Assembly: GCF_006569205.1 (NCBI RefSeq) | Contig: NZ_VIGD01000006.1 | Location: 100,583-164,582 of the forward strand | Origin: Ureibacillus terrenus | GTDB taxonomy: Bacteria; Bacillota; Bacilli; Bacillales_A; Planococcaceae | Reading direction: 5' to 3' | DNA: 64,000 bases | Part shown: piece after piece, positions 9,729 to 17,538 of the stretch | Layout of the letters: every line of letters begins with the position of its first letter | Position numbering within the stretch: the first letter of the stretch is position 1 | The notes under the pieces: model-generated | What the model was told of the DNA's origin: nothing | Seen by the model: only the letters and a program-made list of their open reading frames with translations | The model's database searches: none | Position numbers and translations under genes: made by a program

Positions 9729-10511
9729 CTAAATCAGAGTTTTTGTATCCGTCCAGACAGGCCGCCGTTTTTCAAAAAAGGCGCGGATTCCTTCCTGGGC
9801 ATCCGGATGTTTGCTATTTAACGCAATCACTTCTGTAGCATAATTAAGCGCCTGGAAATCCTCCATATTAATTTGCTGATAAAATTGCCGTTTTCCTAAT
9901 TCGATGATGTTTAAACTTTGCTTTGTCACTTCTTTTGCGAGCTTCTCCGTTTCTTCATCCAGCAATTCGGCCGGAACCACTTTATTTACCAGGCCATGCT
10001 GCAAAGCTTCCCCAGCGGTGATGAAATTTCCGGTAAACAGCATTTCCACCGCTTTTTTTCTTCCTATATTGCGGCTTAAAAATACCGCAGGCGTGCTGCA
10101 GAATAATCCGCTGTTGATGCCCGGGGTCGCGAACTTTGCATCTTCGCTGGCGATCGCCATATCACTGGCAGCCACCAATTGGCATCCGGCTGCTACTGCC
10201 GCTTTCTTCACTTTGGCGATAATCAGCTGAGGCATTTCACTCATTGTGCGCATTACCTGCTGGCACGTTTGAAAAAGCTTCAACACTTCATTTTCAGTCA
10301 TAGATTCAATCTCACGCAAACTATGCCCCGCACAAAAAACTTTGTCGGAACCCTCAATCACCACAACCTTCACTTCCCGCTCTTTCGCTATTTGTTTCAG
10401 AAGTCCATCCATTTCTTCCAGCAATGCCATCGTCAATGTATTGAATTCCTGCATATTGTCGATGGTAATATAACCGATATCCTCTGTTTGACGGTATTGT
10501 AAAAATTCCAT
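9729..10511 (-). CDS. Enoyl-CoA hydratase/isomerase-family protein (ECHDC3-like)
   Basis: A 260-residue crotonase-fold protein. The acyl-CoA-binding features FCAGHSLREI and the oxyanion-hole region are present. However, the two catalytic glutamates of enoyl-CoA hydratase are replaced: the GGGCEL-type position reads AAGCQL and the PE position reads TPGI. The segment GINSGLFCSTP is typical of the ECHDC3 subgroup, whose members are not proven hydratases. Its real reaction is unknown. Start ATG 10511 lies just after GGGGTGGAG; the longer in-frame reading to 10595 has no ribosome-binding site. Codon use and context give no operon partner. Confidence 0.85.
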   Translation of the reverse strand: MEFLQYRQTEDIGYITIDNMQEFNTLTMALLEEMDGLLKQIAKEREVKVVVIEGSDKVFCAGHSLREIESMTENEVLKLFQTCQQVMRTMSEMPQLIIAKVKKAAVAAGCQLVAASDMAIASEDAKFATPGINSGLFCSTPAVFLSRNIGRKKAVEMLFTGNFITAGEALQHGLVNKVVPAELLDEETEKLAKEVTKQSLNIIELGKRQFYQQINMEDFQALNYATEVIALNSKHPDAQEGIRAFFEKRRPVWTDTKTLI

Positions 10512-10648
10512 TTCTCCACCCCTTTTCATTGATATTTCCATTTTGAATCTTCTGATTTTTGAGGTCAAGTCAATTTTTTCTACTTTTTTCACCATATTTC
10601 ATTCAAATGAAGTCTTCCCTAATTGTCCCCATTTGCCGAATTGGAAGA

Positions 10649-10675
10649 ACCCCTGCTTAATACATGAATATATTA
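10649..10675 (+). promoter_or_regulatory. Candidate SigK promoter
   Basis: AC, 16 nt, then AATATATTA, one mismatch from the SigK pattern AC-N16-CATANNNTA, about 60 nt upstream of the first short spore-surface-type gene. Confidence 0.4.
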
Positions 10676-10732
10676 CTTTTGTACGTATGCCTAAATGGTG
10701 TACTTATTATGTTCATTAAAGGAGGAAATTCT

Positions 10733-11050
10733 ATGTCAATGCCCAACATCCCGGACATCTCCCCCGCCATCAGCATTGACCGGGACGATGTCATCAATCT
10801 TTTATTGGCATCCATCGCATTAGAAGAAATAGGGCTGGCCCACATTATCAATGCGGAAGGCGAAAAAATCCAATTTGCCATCCAAAATTTGAATGATGCA
10901 CCTTCTCCTCCGCCTACTGCCGCAGAATTAATTTTAAAAATAAATTCAAGCGTCAATGATACTTTGGCAGCCGCCATCAAAAAAGAGCTTTTATTAGATC
11001 AAAAATTAAAACAAGTCATCGATCTGTTAAAAGATGATTCTAATGATTAA
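10733..11050 (+). CDS. Short protein with the shared spore-surface N-terminal domain
   Basis: A 105-residue protein. Residues 3-50 (PNIPDISPAISI, then [20 protein letters not shown] and NAEGEKIQ) are closely related to the N termini of the collagen-like protein at 11251 and the Cys-rich protein at 12909. A second shared element, [23 protein letters not shown], follows a proline-rich linker. The domain commonly precedes collagen-like or variable tails in Bacillaceae spore-surface proteins, so I infer a structural exosporium or coat role. It has no tail of its own and may be the minimal assembly unit. ATG 10733 follows AAAGGAGGAAATTCT. Confidence 0.65.
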   Translation: MSMPNIPDISPAISIDRDDVINLLLASIALEEIGLAHIINAEGEKIQFAIQNLNDAPSPPPTAAELILKINSSVNDTLAAAIKKELLLDQKLKQVIDLLKDDSND

Positions 11051-11250
11051 TCATTTTTTTAATTTTATTAAAAAAATCTATGATGTCCGTAATCTTTGCA
11101 AAATAGGCATTTATTCCCTATCTCCTTGCAGGTGCCGAATAGATTAGTAACGACCGTTTCACCGTTGATGATCATCTTTACGCATCTGTTCTGGTTTGGA
11201 ATTTTCCACATGTGGTGAAGCGTTTCACTTTAAAGGAAAGGAGAAATGGA

Positions 11251-12684
11251 ATGTCACAACCCAATTTGCCGAACATAACCCCCGATATTACCATCAACAG
11301 AGCCGATGTAATTAATTTGCTTCTTGCTTCCATTGCGATGGAAGAACTTAGTTTGGCACATATCCTGAATGCAGAAGGAGAAAAAATCCAATACGCTCTG
11401 GGAACGATTCCAGGCATTTCCGGTCTTTCACCTGCAGCAACACTTGAAGATTTATTATTGGTAAACAGCACTGTTCAAGACACGATTGCAATGTCCATCA
11501 AAAAGGAATTGTTATTAGATAATAAATTAAAACAGGTTACAAGACTAATTACAGATACTGGGGGAACAACAGGACCTACTGGACCTGCTGGACCGACGGG
11601 ACCTACTGGACCTACGGGAGTATTTGATCCAGATCAGGATTTATTCTTTGTAGCCGATGGATCCGGTAATATTGCAACAATGCAATTAGGCGACACTTTA
11701 ACATTCTTGTCTAATACTTTGAACATCACAGTAACTGATGGATCTGCAACTGTACAAATAGAAATGGATACTGTTCCAACGGGGATGACAGGCCCGACTG
11801 GACCTACGGGACCTCAAGGCGATACGGGACCTACTGGACCTACGGGACCTCAAGGTGACACTGGCCCGACTGGACCTACTGGACCTACGGGACCTCAAGG
11901 TGACACTGGCCCGACTGGACCTACTGGACCTCAAGGCGATACGGGACCTACTGGACCTACGGGACCTCAAGGCGATACGGGACCTACTGGACCTACGGGA
12001 CCTCAAGGCGATACGGGACCTACTGGACCTACGGGACCTCAAGGTGACACTGGCCCGACTGGACCTACTGGACCTACGGGACCTCAGGGCGATACGGGAC
12101 CTACTGGACCTACGGGACCTCAAGGTGACACTGGCCCGACTGGACCTACTGGACCTACGGGACCTCAGGGCGATACGGGGCCTACTGGAGCTACAGGACC
12201 TGTGTTCGCAGAAGAAGGTTTCATAGCAACCACACAAGCAACTGGTGTTAACGCTACTACTCAAATTGGTGGTTGGACGGAAATCTATAACAGCGGTAAC
12301 TTTGCTCCAGCTACTGGTGTCTACACGGCACCGGCATCAGGCAGATATATGATTTCCGCTACGATCAGCTATCAAACAACCGCTGCTATTCAAGCACAAC
12401 TTGGCGCTGGAGTTAACCCTGCGTTTGTCATCAGAAAAATCGCTCCAGGTCCGCAAGAAGACCTGATTTCAGGCTTGTTCCCTATCTTGGATGTTAACAT
12501 CTTATTACTTATCACGCTAAGAGTCATTCTAGGAAGCGGAACAGTCACAATTGTTGGAGATGTCCAATTAGACGCGGGTGACGAAGTAGCGCTATTCTAT
12601 GTAGCAAACGGATTAACAATCGGTTTAAACTTGGGTGGAGGTACTGCTCCTCCAATCCATTGGTCCATCCATCGAATTGAATAA
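11251..12684 (+). CDS. BclA-like collagen-triplet spore surface glycoprotein
   Basis: The 477-residue protein has four parts. Residues 1-100 are the shared N-terminal domain. A short collagen block of GPT/GPA triplets follows at about 105-125, then a non-collagen spacer (about 126-177). Residues 178-320 are the main Gly-X-Thr collagen array, built from ten units ending in QGDT. The C-terminal domain (about 320-477) has [21 protein letters not shown] and [14 protein letters not shown], typical of the C1q/TNF-like domain of BclA. BclA proteins form trimeric hair-like filaments on the exosporium, and the threonines of GPT triplets are O-glycosylated. Two glycosyltransferases lie downstream. Start ATG 11251 follows AAAGGAAAGGAGAAATGGA. 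Confidence 0.85.
   Translation: MSQPNLPNITPDITINRADVINLLLASIAMEELSLAHILNAEGEKIQYALGTIPGISGLSPAATLEDLLLVNSTVQDTIAMSIKKELLLDNKLKQVTRLITDTGGTTGPTGPAGPTGPTGPTGVFDPDQDLFFVADGSGNIATMQLGDTLTFLSNTLNITVTDGSATVQIEMDTVPTGMTGPTGPTGPQGDTGPTGPTGPQGDTGPTGPTGPTGPQGDTGPTGPTGPQGDTGPTGPTGPQGDTGPTGPTGPQGDTGPTGPTGPQGDTGPTGPTGPTGPQGDTGPTGPTGPQGDTGPTGPTGPTGPQGDTGPTGATGPVFAEEGFIATTQATGVNATTQIGGWTEIYNSGNFAPATGVYTAPASGRYMISATISYQTTAAIQAQLGAGVNPAFVIRKIAPGPQEDLISGLFPILDVNILLLITLRVILGSGTVTIVGDVQLDAGDEVALFYVANGLTIGLNLGGGTAPPIHWSIHRIE
11782..12177 (+). repeat. Collagen-coding tandem array of 36- and 45-bp units
   Basis: Ten in-frame units encode either [12 protein letters not shown] (36 bp) or the same with one extra GPT triplet (45 bp), in the order 45-36-45-36-36-36-36-45-36-45 (the first unit begins GMT). 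Near-identical codons across units show recent slippage or recombination. Confidence 0.9.
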
Positions 12685-12694
12685 ACGAATTGAC

Positions 12695-12740
12695 AAACTG
12701 CAGACACACTTGATCCATTCAAGTGGTCTGCAGTTTTTTA
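12695..12740 (+). terminator. Rho-independent terminator
   Basis: Long stem AAACTGCAGACACACTTGA / TCAAGTGGTCTGCAGTTT followed by TTTT, after the collagen-like gene. Confidence 0.9.
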
Positions 12741-12817
12741 TTTAAATCGGCAATAGTCCTCAATGAACAACACCATATATTTTTTCCCGATTATAAATGA
12801 AATCATAAAAAGTAGGC

Positions 12818-12845
12818 ACAAAACTAATTTCCTTTCAATACACTA
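12818..12845 (+). promoter_or_regulatory. Candidate SigK promoter
   Basis: AC, 17 nt, then AATACACTA, one mismatch from the SigK -10 CATANNNTA; 63 nt upstream of the gene at 12909. Confidence 0.4.
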
Positions 12846-12908
12846 GAAATTGTATAGGAGCTGTTTATGCCACTTTGTATGGTTTAATTTATAAGGAGGT
12901 CACCTTAC

Positions 12909-13370
12909 ATGTCATTGCCTACCATCCCCGATATCACGCCCCAAATTACATTGGATCGCTGCAAAACCATCGACTTGCTGCTATCCTCTATTGCAATGGA
13001 AGAAATCGGGCTATCCCATATTTTGAATGCCGAAGCGGAAAAACTTCAAGCTTTTCTAAAAAAATCTCCCTGCGATTTTTACAAATATTTGGCCATCAAT
13101 GATAGCATTAATAAAACTTTGCGGACAGTTGTAAAATCACAAATCTTGCTCCAATTCAAATTGGAAGAAGTAGTAACGTTGGATTACAAATCATGCTGTC
13201 CCCCTCCCCATCCAAAAAAACCATGCAAATGCAAAGATCAGGATGGGAAGGATTGCAAAAAGAAAGATTGTGTAGAAGTATTCGATTCATCGTTATGTTA
13301 CTGCCCTAACAAAAAGAACAAAAACTGCAATTGTCCGAAATGCAAACCCCATAAAAAATCGCACGAATAA
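12909..13370 (+). CDS. Spore-surface-type protein with Cys/Lys-rich tail
   Basis: A 153-residue protein. Residues 1-48 repeat the shared N-terminal domain (TIPDITPQITLDR, LLLSSIAMEEIGLSHILNAEAEK), and residues 63-88 match the second shared helix. From about residue 97 the protein changes to a basic, cysteine-rich tail with CCPPP, CKCKDQ, CKKKDC, CYCPNKK and CNCPKC motifs, holding about a dozen cysteines. Such a tail could crosslink by disulfides or bind metal, as in coat-crosslinking proteins; this is inference. ATG follows ATAAGGAGGTCACCTTAC. Confidence 0.7.
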   Translation: MSLPTIPDITPQITLDRCKTIDLLLSSIAMEEIGLSHILNAEAEKLQAFLKKSPCDFYKYLAINDSINKTLRTVVKSQILLQFKLEEVVTLDYKSCCPPPHPKKPCKCKDQDGKDCKKKDCVEVFDSSLCYCPNKKNKNCNCPKCKPHKKSHE

Positions 13371-13400
13371 ATCAAACCCATTTATTGAGGGGGGTGAACA

Positions 13401-13886
13401 ATGCAACAGAATGATCAAGTTGAATTTTTCCAAAGTTCCATAAACTTTACTTCATTTATCCATTCTTATGCCCAATTTCTATTAAACTATTTTGAAGGGT
13501 ATCCTCCACCGGAAGCATCAAAAAAAGAACTGATACAAAGCGAAAATCAAATAATCCAATCCTTGGTACTGATCGAAAAATTACATATGCAGCAGTTTTT
13601 ATATTTTTCAATTCTACAAATCCACTTTTTTCCCAATGAATTTACCAACCTTTCCCCAGATGCGGAAATCAAAGAAATCTTTCAGAAACTAAACAATCTT
13701 ATTGATCAGCATCCTTTTCTTATCGAAACAAATCGAAGCATCGCCAAAAAAACCGTGGCTCAAATTTTGAATTATTATCATGGATCCACTGATGATGAAA
13801 CAATCCGCATAATCTTTACCTTATCACCCTTGCCTCCTCCTTGGCTGGCGAATCATTCGCAAATAAAACAGATAAAGGAAGTGTAG
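13401..13886 (+). CDS. Uncharacterised protein in spore glycoprotein cluster
   Basis: A 161-residue, largely helical protein rich in Phe, Gln and Ile, without a signal peptide or clear transmembrane segments. I do not recognise a family. The ATG follows GAGGGGGGTGAACA, 30 nt after the Cys-rich gene. The stop codon at 13884 lies 6 nt before the proposed start of the glycosyltransferase, so the two are probably co-transcribed and translationally coupled. Position suggests a role in spore-surface assembly or glycosylation. Confidence 0.6.
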   Translation: MQQNDQVEFFQSSINFTSFIHSYAQFLLNYFEGYPPPEASKKELIQSENQIIQSLVLIEKLHMQQFLYFSILQIHFFPNEFTNLSPDAEIKEIFQKLNNLIDQHPFLIETNRSIAKKTVAQILNYYHGSTDDETIRIIFTLSPLPPPWLANHSQIKQIKEV

Positions 13887-13891
13887 GTTCA

Positions 13892-14923
13892 TTGTCTTCC
13901 CCTTCCATCTCGCTATGCATGATTGTGAAAAATGAAGAGGATTTTATTGAAAGATGTTTAAAAAGCGTTCAAAACGCAGTGCAGGAGATTATTATCGTGG
14001 ATACAGGTTCAACCGATCAGACCATCGAAATTTGCAAAAAATATAATGCATCCATTTTTCCTTATCGTTGGAACCATCACTTCGCCGATGCCAGAAACTT
14101 TGGCTTATCGAAAGCAAGCGGCGATTGGATTTTGTGGCTCGATGCGGACGAGGAACTGGAAACCGGCCATGAAGAATTTTTGATGGAGAACTTGAAAAAT
14201 AAAAATGTGACCATGTATTATTTGCCGGTCATCAATTATTATGGCGAATCTTTCCCGGTAGACCCCGAAAAAGCTTTTTTGTATCATCAGCCACGCTTAT
14301 TCCAGAATCATAAAGGCATCCAATTCTATAATCGCATCCATGAAACCCCTATTTTCCCAAAGAACCGCGATTCCAGTTATACAGTTGATTATTTGAAAGT
14401 GCCAATCCATCACTACGGATATATTGAAGAGTTAACCAAAAAGCGCGGTAAAGGGGAACGGAATCTGCAGCTCATTCAGGAAGAATACAAGGATCCCAAC
14501 CACAGCCCCTGGATTGAATATCATTTGGCAAATGAATATTACCGCCGCGGAGACTACCAAAAAGCGTTCGATTATTTAAATGAATCCATTTTTCGTTTCT
14601 TGTTGAACGGCGTTAAACCGCCTTCCATTCTCTACCGCTTGAAATATGGCATCCTGGTCGATACAAACAGCTTTGAGAATGCCTTGGAGGGCATTGATAA
14701 AGCCATCGCCCTATACCCCGATTATGTGGATCTGCATTTTCTAAAAGGGCTGATTTACTATCAAACAGAAAAATTCAGCGAGGCTCTTGCATGTTTTGAA
14801 AAATGCCTTGAACTTGGAGAACAAAACTCAAAATATTTAATTTTAAAAGGGACCGGCAGTTTCAGGGCGCAGCAGTACAAAGCCCAATGCTTAGAAAAGC
14901 TCGGCCGGCAACAAACTAAATAA
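13892..14923 (+). CDS. Family 2 glycosyltransferase with TPR-like C terminus
   Basis: About 343 residues. The N-terminal GT-A domain begins ISLCMIVKNEEDFIERCL and contains EIIIVDTGSTDQT and the metal-binding WLDADEEL motif. The C-terminal third has repeated helix pairs (YHLANEYYRRGDYQKAFDYL, LHFLKGLIYYQTEKFSEAL) of the tetratricopeptide type. This architecture fits peptide/protein glycosyltransferases, and the upstream collagen-like protein is the obvious candidate acceptor. Start: the frame opens at TTG 13841, but that lies inside the previous gene without a ribosome-binding site. TTG 13892 follows AAAGGAAGTG and is preferred. Confidence 0.8.
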   Translation: MSSPSISLCMIVKNEEDFIERCLKSVQNAVQEIIIVDTGSTDQTIEICKKYNASIFPYRWNHHFADARNFGLSKASGDWILWLDADEELETGHEEFLMENLKNKNVTMYYLPVINYYGESFPVDPEKAFLYHQPRLFQNHKGIQFYNRIHETPIFPKNRDSSYTVDYLKVPIHHYGYIEELTKKRGKGERNLQLIQEEYKDPNHSPWIEYHLANEYYRRGDYQKAFDYLNESIFRFLLNGVKPPSILYRLKYGILVDTNSFENALEGIDKAIALYPDYVDLHFLKGLIYYQTEKFSEALACFEKCLELGEQNSKYLILKGTGSFRAQQYKAQCLEKLGRQQTK

Positions 14924-14925
14924 GA

Positions 14926-14968
14926 AAACGAGGCTGTATCGGATGGATACAGCCTCGTTTTTTATTTT
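14926..14968. terminator. Bidirectional terminator between convergent glycosyltransferases
   Basis: Perfect 15-bp stem AAACGAGGCTGTATC / GATACAGCCTCGTTT followed by TTTTTATTT. Confidence 0.92.
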
Positions 14969-16053
14969 TCAGCCTTCTTTTCTTCCATATATTGTTTAAA
15001 AAACTTTTCATTGTAAAGGATTTTTGGATCGTTTGGACGATATTCTTTCGCTTTTCTATGGCATTCGAATGCCAATTCTTTATTCCCTTTATGCCAATGG
15101 CAAATGCAAAGCTGCATGTATGGATACCATGTGGAGTAGGCTTTTTGTACAAATCCCGGTATTTTTGATGTATCGACCATGATTGCAAACTGATACCACA
15201 TGATTGCTTTATCATACAGTTTTCTTTCGAGATACAAATCCCCCATCCGGCACGATACTTCGGGCCTTGGGACATCATATTGAATTGACCGGATCAGGGC
15301 TTCGATTTCCTTCTCCAAATTGCCTAAGCTTCTATAGCAAGAAGCCAGATTGATGCAAGCGCGGATTTTATCTTCCACCCAGCCGTCTTCCAGTTTCAAA
15401 AACTTTTCATAATGCTCTATCGCTTTTTCATATTGCCCATGGTCTTTTAATTCATTGCTGTAATAAAATAAATCCCTCGGTGTCAATTCTTCGCCTTTTT
15501 CCAAGCGTTTTTCATAGATTCGCAGATTTCGATCGCTCCGCCCTTCCTTTTTTTCTCTTCGGTGCGTTATCGCCACATCTGAATGAAGAATCCTTCCGCC
15601 AACTTCCAAATATTCATGGACAGGGCCTTTCCATTTGAAATTCTTTTCCCTTTTGACCAAACGATATCTTCTATAGCTGAACGTCGGATTATTGTACTCG
15701 TCAAAAGCGATATGATAAAGCATCGACACTGCATCCACTTCGGGTTTCAAAAAATTCTTCAATTTTTTAAATTTCTCCCGGTCCACTTCCGTGATGACAT
15801 CATCCGCATCAATCCAGAAAATATAGTCTTTTGTCGCTTGTTGAAATGCAAAGTTTCTTGCCGCGGAAAAATCATCGCTCCATTCAAAATCATAGACTTT
15901 TTCCGTATATCGCCGGGCAATTTCCTTCGTGCGATCCGTCGAACCCGTATCGACAATGACAATCTCGTCGACAAGATCCTTTACGCTGTTCAAACAGCGT
16001 TCCAGCACCTTTTCTTCATCTTTGACGATCATGCACAAACTGATTGTAACCAT
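14962..16053 (-). CDS. Family 2 glycosyltransferase with TPR repeats
   Basis: A 363-residue protein with the same architecture as its convergent neighbour: ISLCMIVKDEEKVLERCL at the N terminus, EIVIVDTGSTDRT, and the DxD-like FWIDADDVI for nucleotide-sugar binding. TPR-type helices follow, such as FYYSNELKDHGQYEKAIEHY. It is distinct from the first enzyme, so the pair may add different sugars or act sequentially. The ATG at 16053 follows GGAGGTTGATGC. A near-consensus SigK promoter lies about 30 nt upstream, indicating expression in the mother cell late in sporulation. Confidence 0.85.
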   Translation of the reverse strand: MVTISLCMIVKDEEKVLERCLNSVKDLVDEIVIVDTGSTDRTKEIARRYTEKVYDFEWSDDFSAARNFAFQQATKDYIFWIDADDVITEVDREKFKKLKNFLKPEVDAVSMLYHIAFDEYNNPTFSYRRYRLVKREKNFKWKGPVHEYLEVGGRILHSDVAITHRREKKEGRSDRNLRIYEKRLEKGEELTPRDLFYYSNELKDHGQYEKAIEHYEKFLKLEDGWVEDKIRACINLASCYRSLGNLEKEIEALIRSIQYDVPRPEVSCRMGDLYLERKLYDKAIMWYQFAIMVDTSKIPGFVQKAYSTWYPYMQLCICHWHKGNKELAFECHRKAKEYRPNDPKILYNEKFFKQYMEEKKAEK

Positions 16054-16069
16054 GCATCAACCTCCGCAA

Positions 16070-16111
16070 CACAGAATCCATATTAGTATATGAACCCTAT
16101 TGGATTCTGTG
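16070..16111. repeat. Inverted repeat around SigK promoter
   Basis: CACAGAATCC and GGATTCTGTG, 22 nt apart, flank the -10 element of the glycosyltransferase promoter. It could be an operator or a leader hairpin. Confidence 0.5.
16084..16110 (-). promoter_or_regulatory. SigK-type promoter of the glycosyltransferase
   Basis: On the minus strand AC, 16 nt, then CATATACTA, which fits the SigK consensus AC-N16-CATANNNTA. The -10 ends 31 nt before the ATG. Confidence 0.65.
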
Positions 16112-16308
16112 AGCGGGCTTCTCATTAAAAACTCTTGTTCCAACAGTTTTTATGCGGGATTCTTCCCATCATCATCACTTCTTCCCACGCATCTCAAAAC
16201 TATCTCTTTGTTACGACATACATATTTTCATCAACCTTCTAGATTGAAAACTGTTCAATGGAAAAATCATCTAATCCGGCATTCCGCATACTCACAGATT
16301 ATAATAAG

Positions 16309-17358
16309 TTATTTAAGGATTTTTTGAATCAATTCCCGATTACGTTGATAGAAAATTTCGTTATGGGTAGACACCATCCCTGTCGCTTCCGCGTCAGGCT
16401 GAACATAGAGTTTTGCCCTGTTCACGGCGTTGACGGCGTCTGTATAAGCGCCGGCGATCAAGTGGACTTTCCCATCATAATCCACCGCATCACCGACGGC
16501 ATAAAGCCCCGGTACGTTGGTTTCGCAATGCACATTCCCTTTGATGTAATATTCATTTACAAAATCAACCTTTAACGGCCCATGTTCAAACAATGATTTC
16601 TCCCTTGCAAAGCCATGGTTTACAACTACTTCATCCACGGTCAAATAAGTGACTTCCCCGGTTTCGTTATTGGTCAATTCCACCTGCTCAATGGCCGTGC
16701 CGTCCTGGTTGGGAATTAATCTTGTAATTTCAGTGTAAAACAGGCACTCCACAGAGCTGTTCAGCAATTGGGTCACCTGGGCTTCATGGGCATTCAACCG
16801 CCCTTTTCGACAGCTCAAAAAGACTTTCTTCGCAATCGGCTCCAGCCCATTGCACCAATCAACCGCCGTATGGCCCCCTCCGGAAACAATCACCACTTTA
16901 TCTTTGAATTTTTTCAATGATTTAATAGTGTAATTCAAATTGGAACTATAAAACTTTGAAGCTCCTTCCACTTCCAGTTTCTGAGGAGTGATGATGCCTC
17001 CACCGATAGCTACAATCACCGCTTTTGAAAAATGAGTTCGTCCCTGGTCCGTTTTCAATACAAAGACGCCCTCATCATTCTTGGAAATTTCCGTCACTTT
17101 TTCTCCTAAAACAACAGTCGGATCAAAGGTCATGGCCTGCTCCACCATTTGTTGAATCAATTTCTCCCCGGAAATCGGGGGCAATGCACCGATATCCCAA
17201 ATCAGTTTTTCCGGATAAACGTTCACCTTCCCACCCAAGTAATTTTGGGCTTCGATAATTTTTGTCTTCATTTCCCTTAAACCGCTGTAAAAAGCGGAAA
17301 ATAACCCGCCAGGTCCGCCGCCGATAATTGTTACATCATATAATTCGTGTATTCCCAT
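16309..17358 (-). CDS. ycgT: Ferredoxin/flavodoxin-NADP reductase type 2 (YcgT-like)
   Basis: A 349-residue thioredoxin-reductase-like flavoprotein that lacks the CxxC active site, so it is a type 2 ferredoxin-NADP reductase. The FAD motif IIGGGPGGLFSAFYSG is at residues 12-27, the NADPH motif IVSGGGHTAVDW near 165, and the FAD-closing NVPGLYAVGDAV near 300. It should pass electrons from NADPH to ferredoxin, flavodoxin or a siderophore-iron reductase system. The start is ATG 17358 after AGGAGGATTCAATA; the longer reading includes the operator. A Fur box upstream supports assignment to the iron-regulated ycgT rather than the essential yumC paralogue. Confidence 0.88.
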   Translation of the reverse strand: MGIHELYDVTIIGGGPGGLFSAFYSGLREMKTKIIEAQNYLGGKVNVYPEKLIWDIGALPPISGEKLIQQMVEQAMTFDPTVVLGEKVTEISKNDEGVFVLKTDQGRTHFSKAVIVAIGGGIITPQKLEVEGASKFYSSNLNYTIKSLKKFKDKVVIVSGGGHTAVDWCNGLEPIAKKVFLSCRKGRLNAHEAQVTQLLNSSVECLFYTEITRLIPNQDGTAIEQVELTNNETGEVTYLTVDEVVVNHGFAREKSLFEHGPLKVDFVNEYYIKGNVHCETNVPGLYAVGDAVDYDGKVHLIAGAYTDAVNAVNRAKLYVQPDAEATGMVSTHNEIFYQRNRELIQKILK

Positions 17359-17388
17359 TATTGAATCCTCCTGGATGAACATTTGGAT

Positions 17389-17407
17389 GATAACGATTAT
17401 CAATTTC
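17389..17407. promoter_or_regulatory. Fur box
   Basis: GATAACGATTATCAATTTC matches the 19-bp Fur consensus GATAATGATTATCATTATC at 16 positions. It lies 31 nt upstream of the reductase start, so the gene should be derepressed on iron starvation. Confidence 0.75.
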
Positions 17408-17538
17408 ATTAAGAATTTTAACACACTAAAAATTTATAGGGAATGGGTATTTTATGTGGACATGGCCAAAATAAAAAAATCGGCCAAAAAATAAGCAAGG
17501 CCAAGTAAGCAAAATAATCCGCCCTGCTTCTTTTCCCT

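Noticed and set aside
11855..12226. Plus-strand 123-residue [13 protein letters not shown] ORF
   Set aside because: Out-of-frame shadow of the same collagen array.
11698..12264. 188-residue minus-strand ORF, Arg/Ser-rich
   Set aside because: It is the antisense of the collagen repeats; the RSRRSSRS pattern is a mirror of GGA-CCT-ACT codons and has no ribosome-binding site.
13841..13891. Earlier TTG start for the first glycosyltransferase
   Set aside because: It overlaps the preceding gene by 46 nt and is preceded by pyrimidines rather than a ribosome-binding site.
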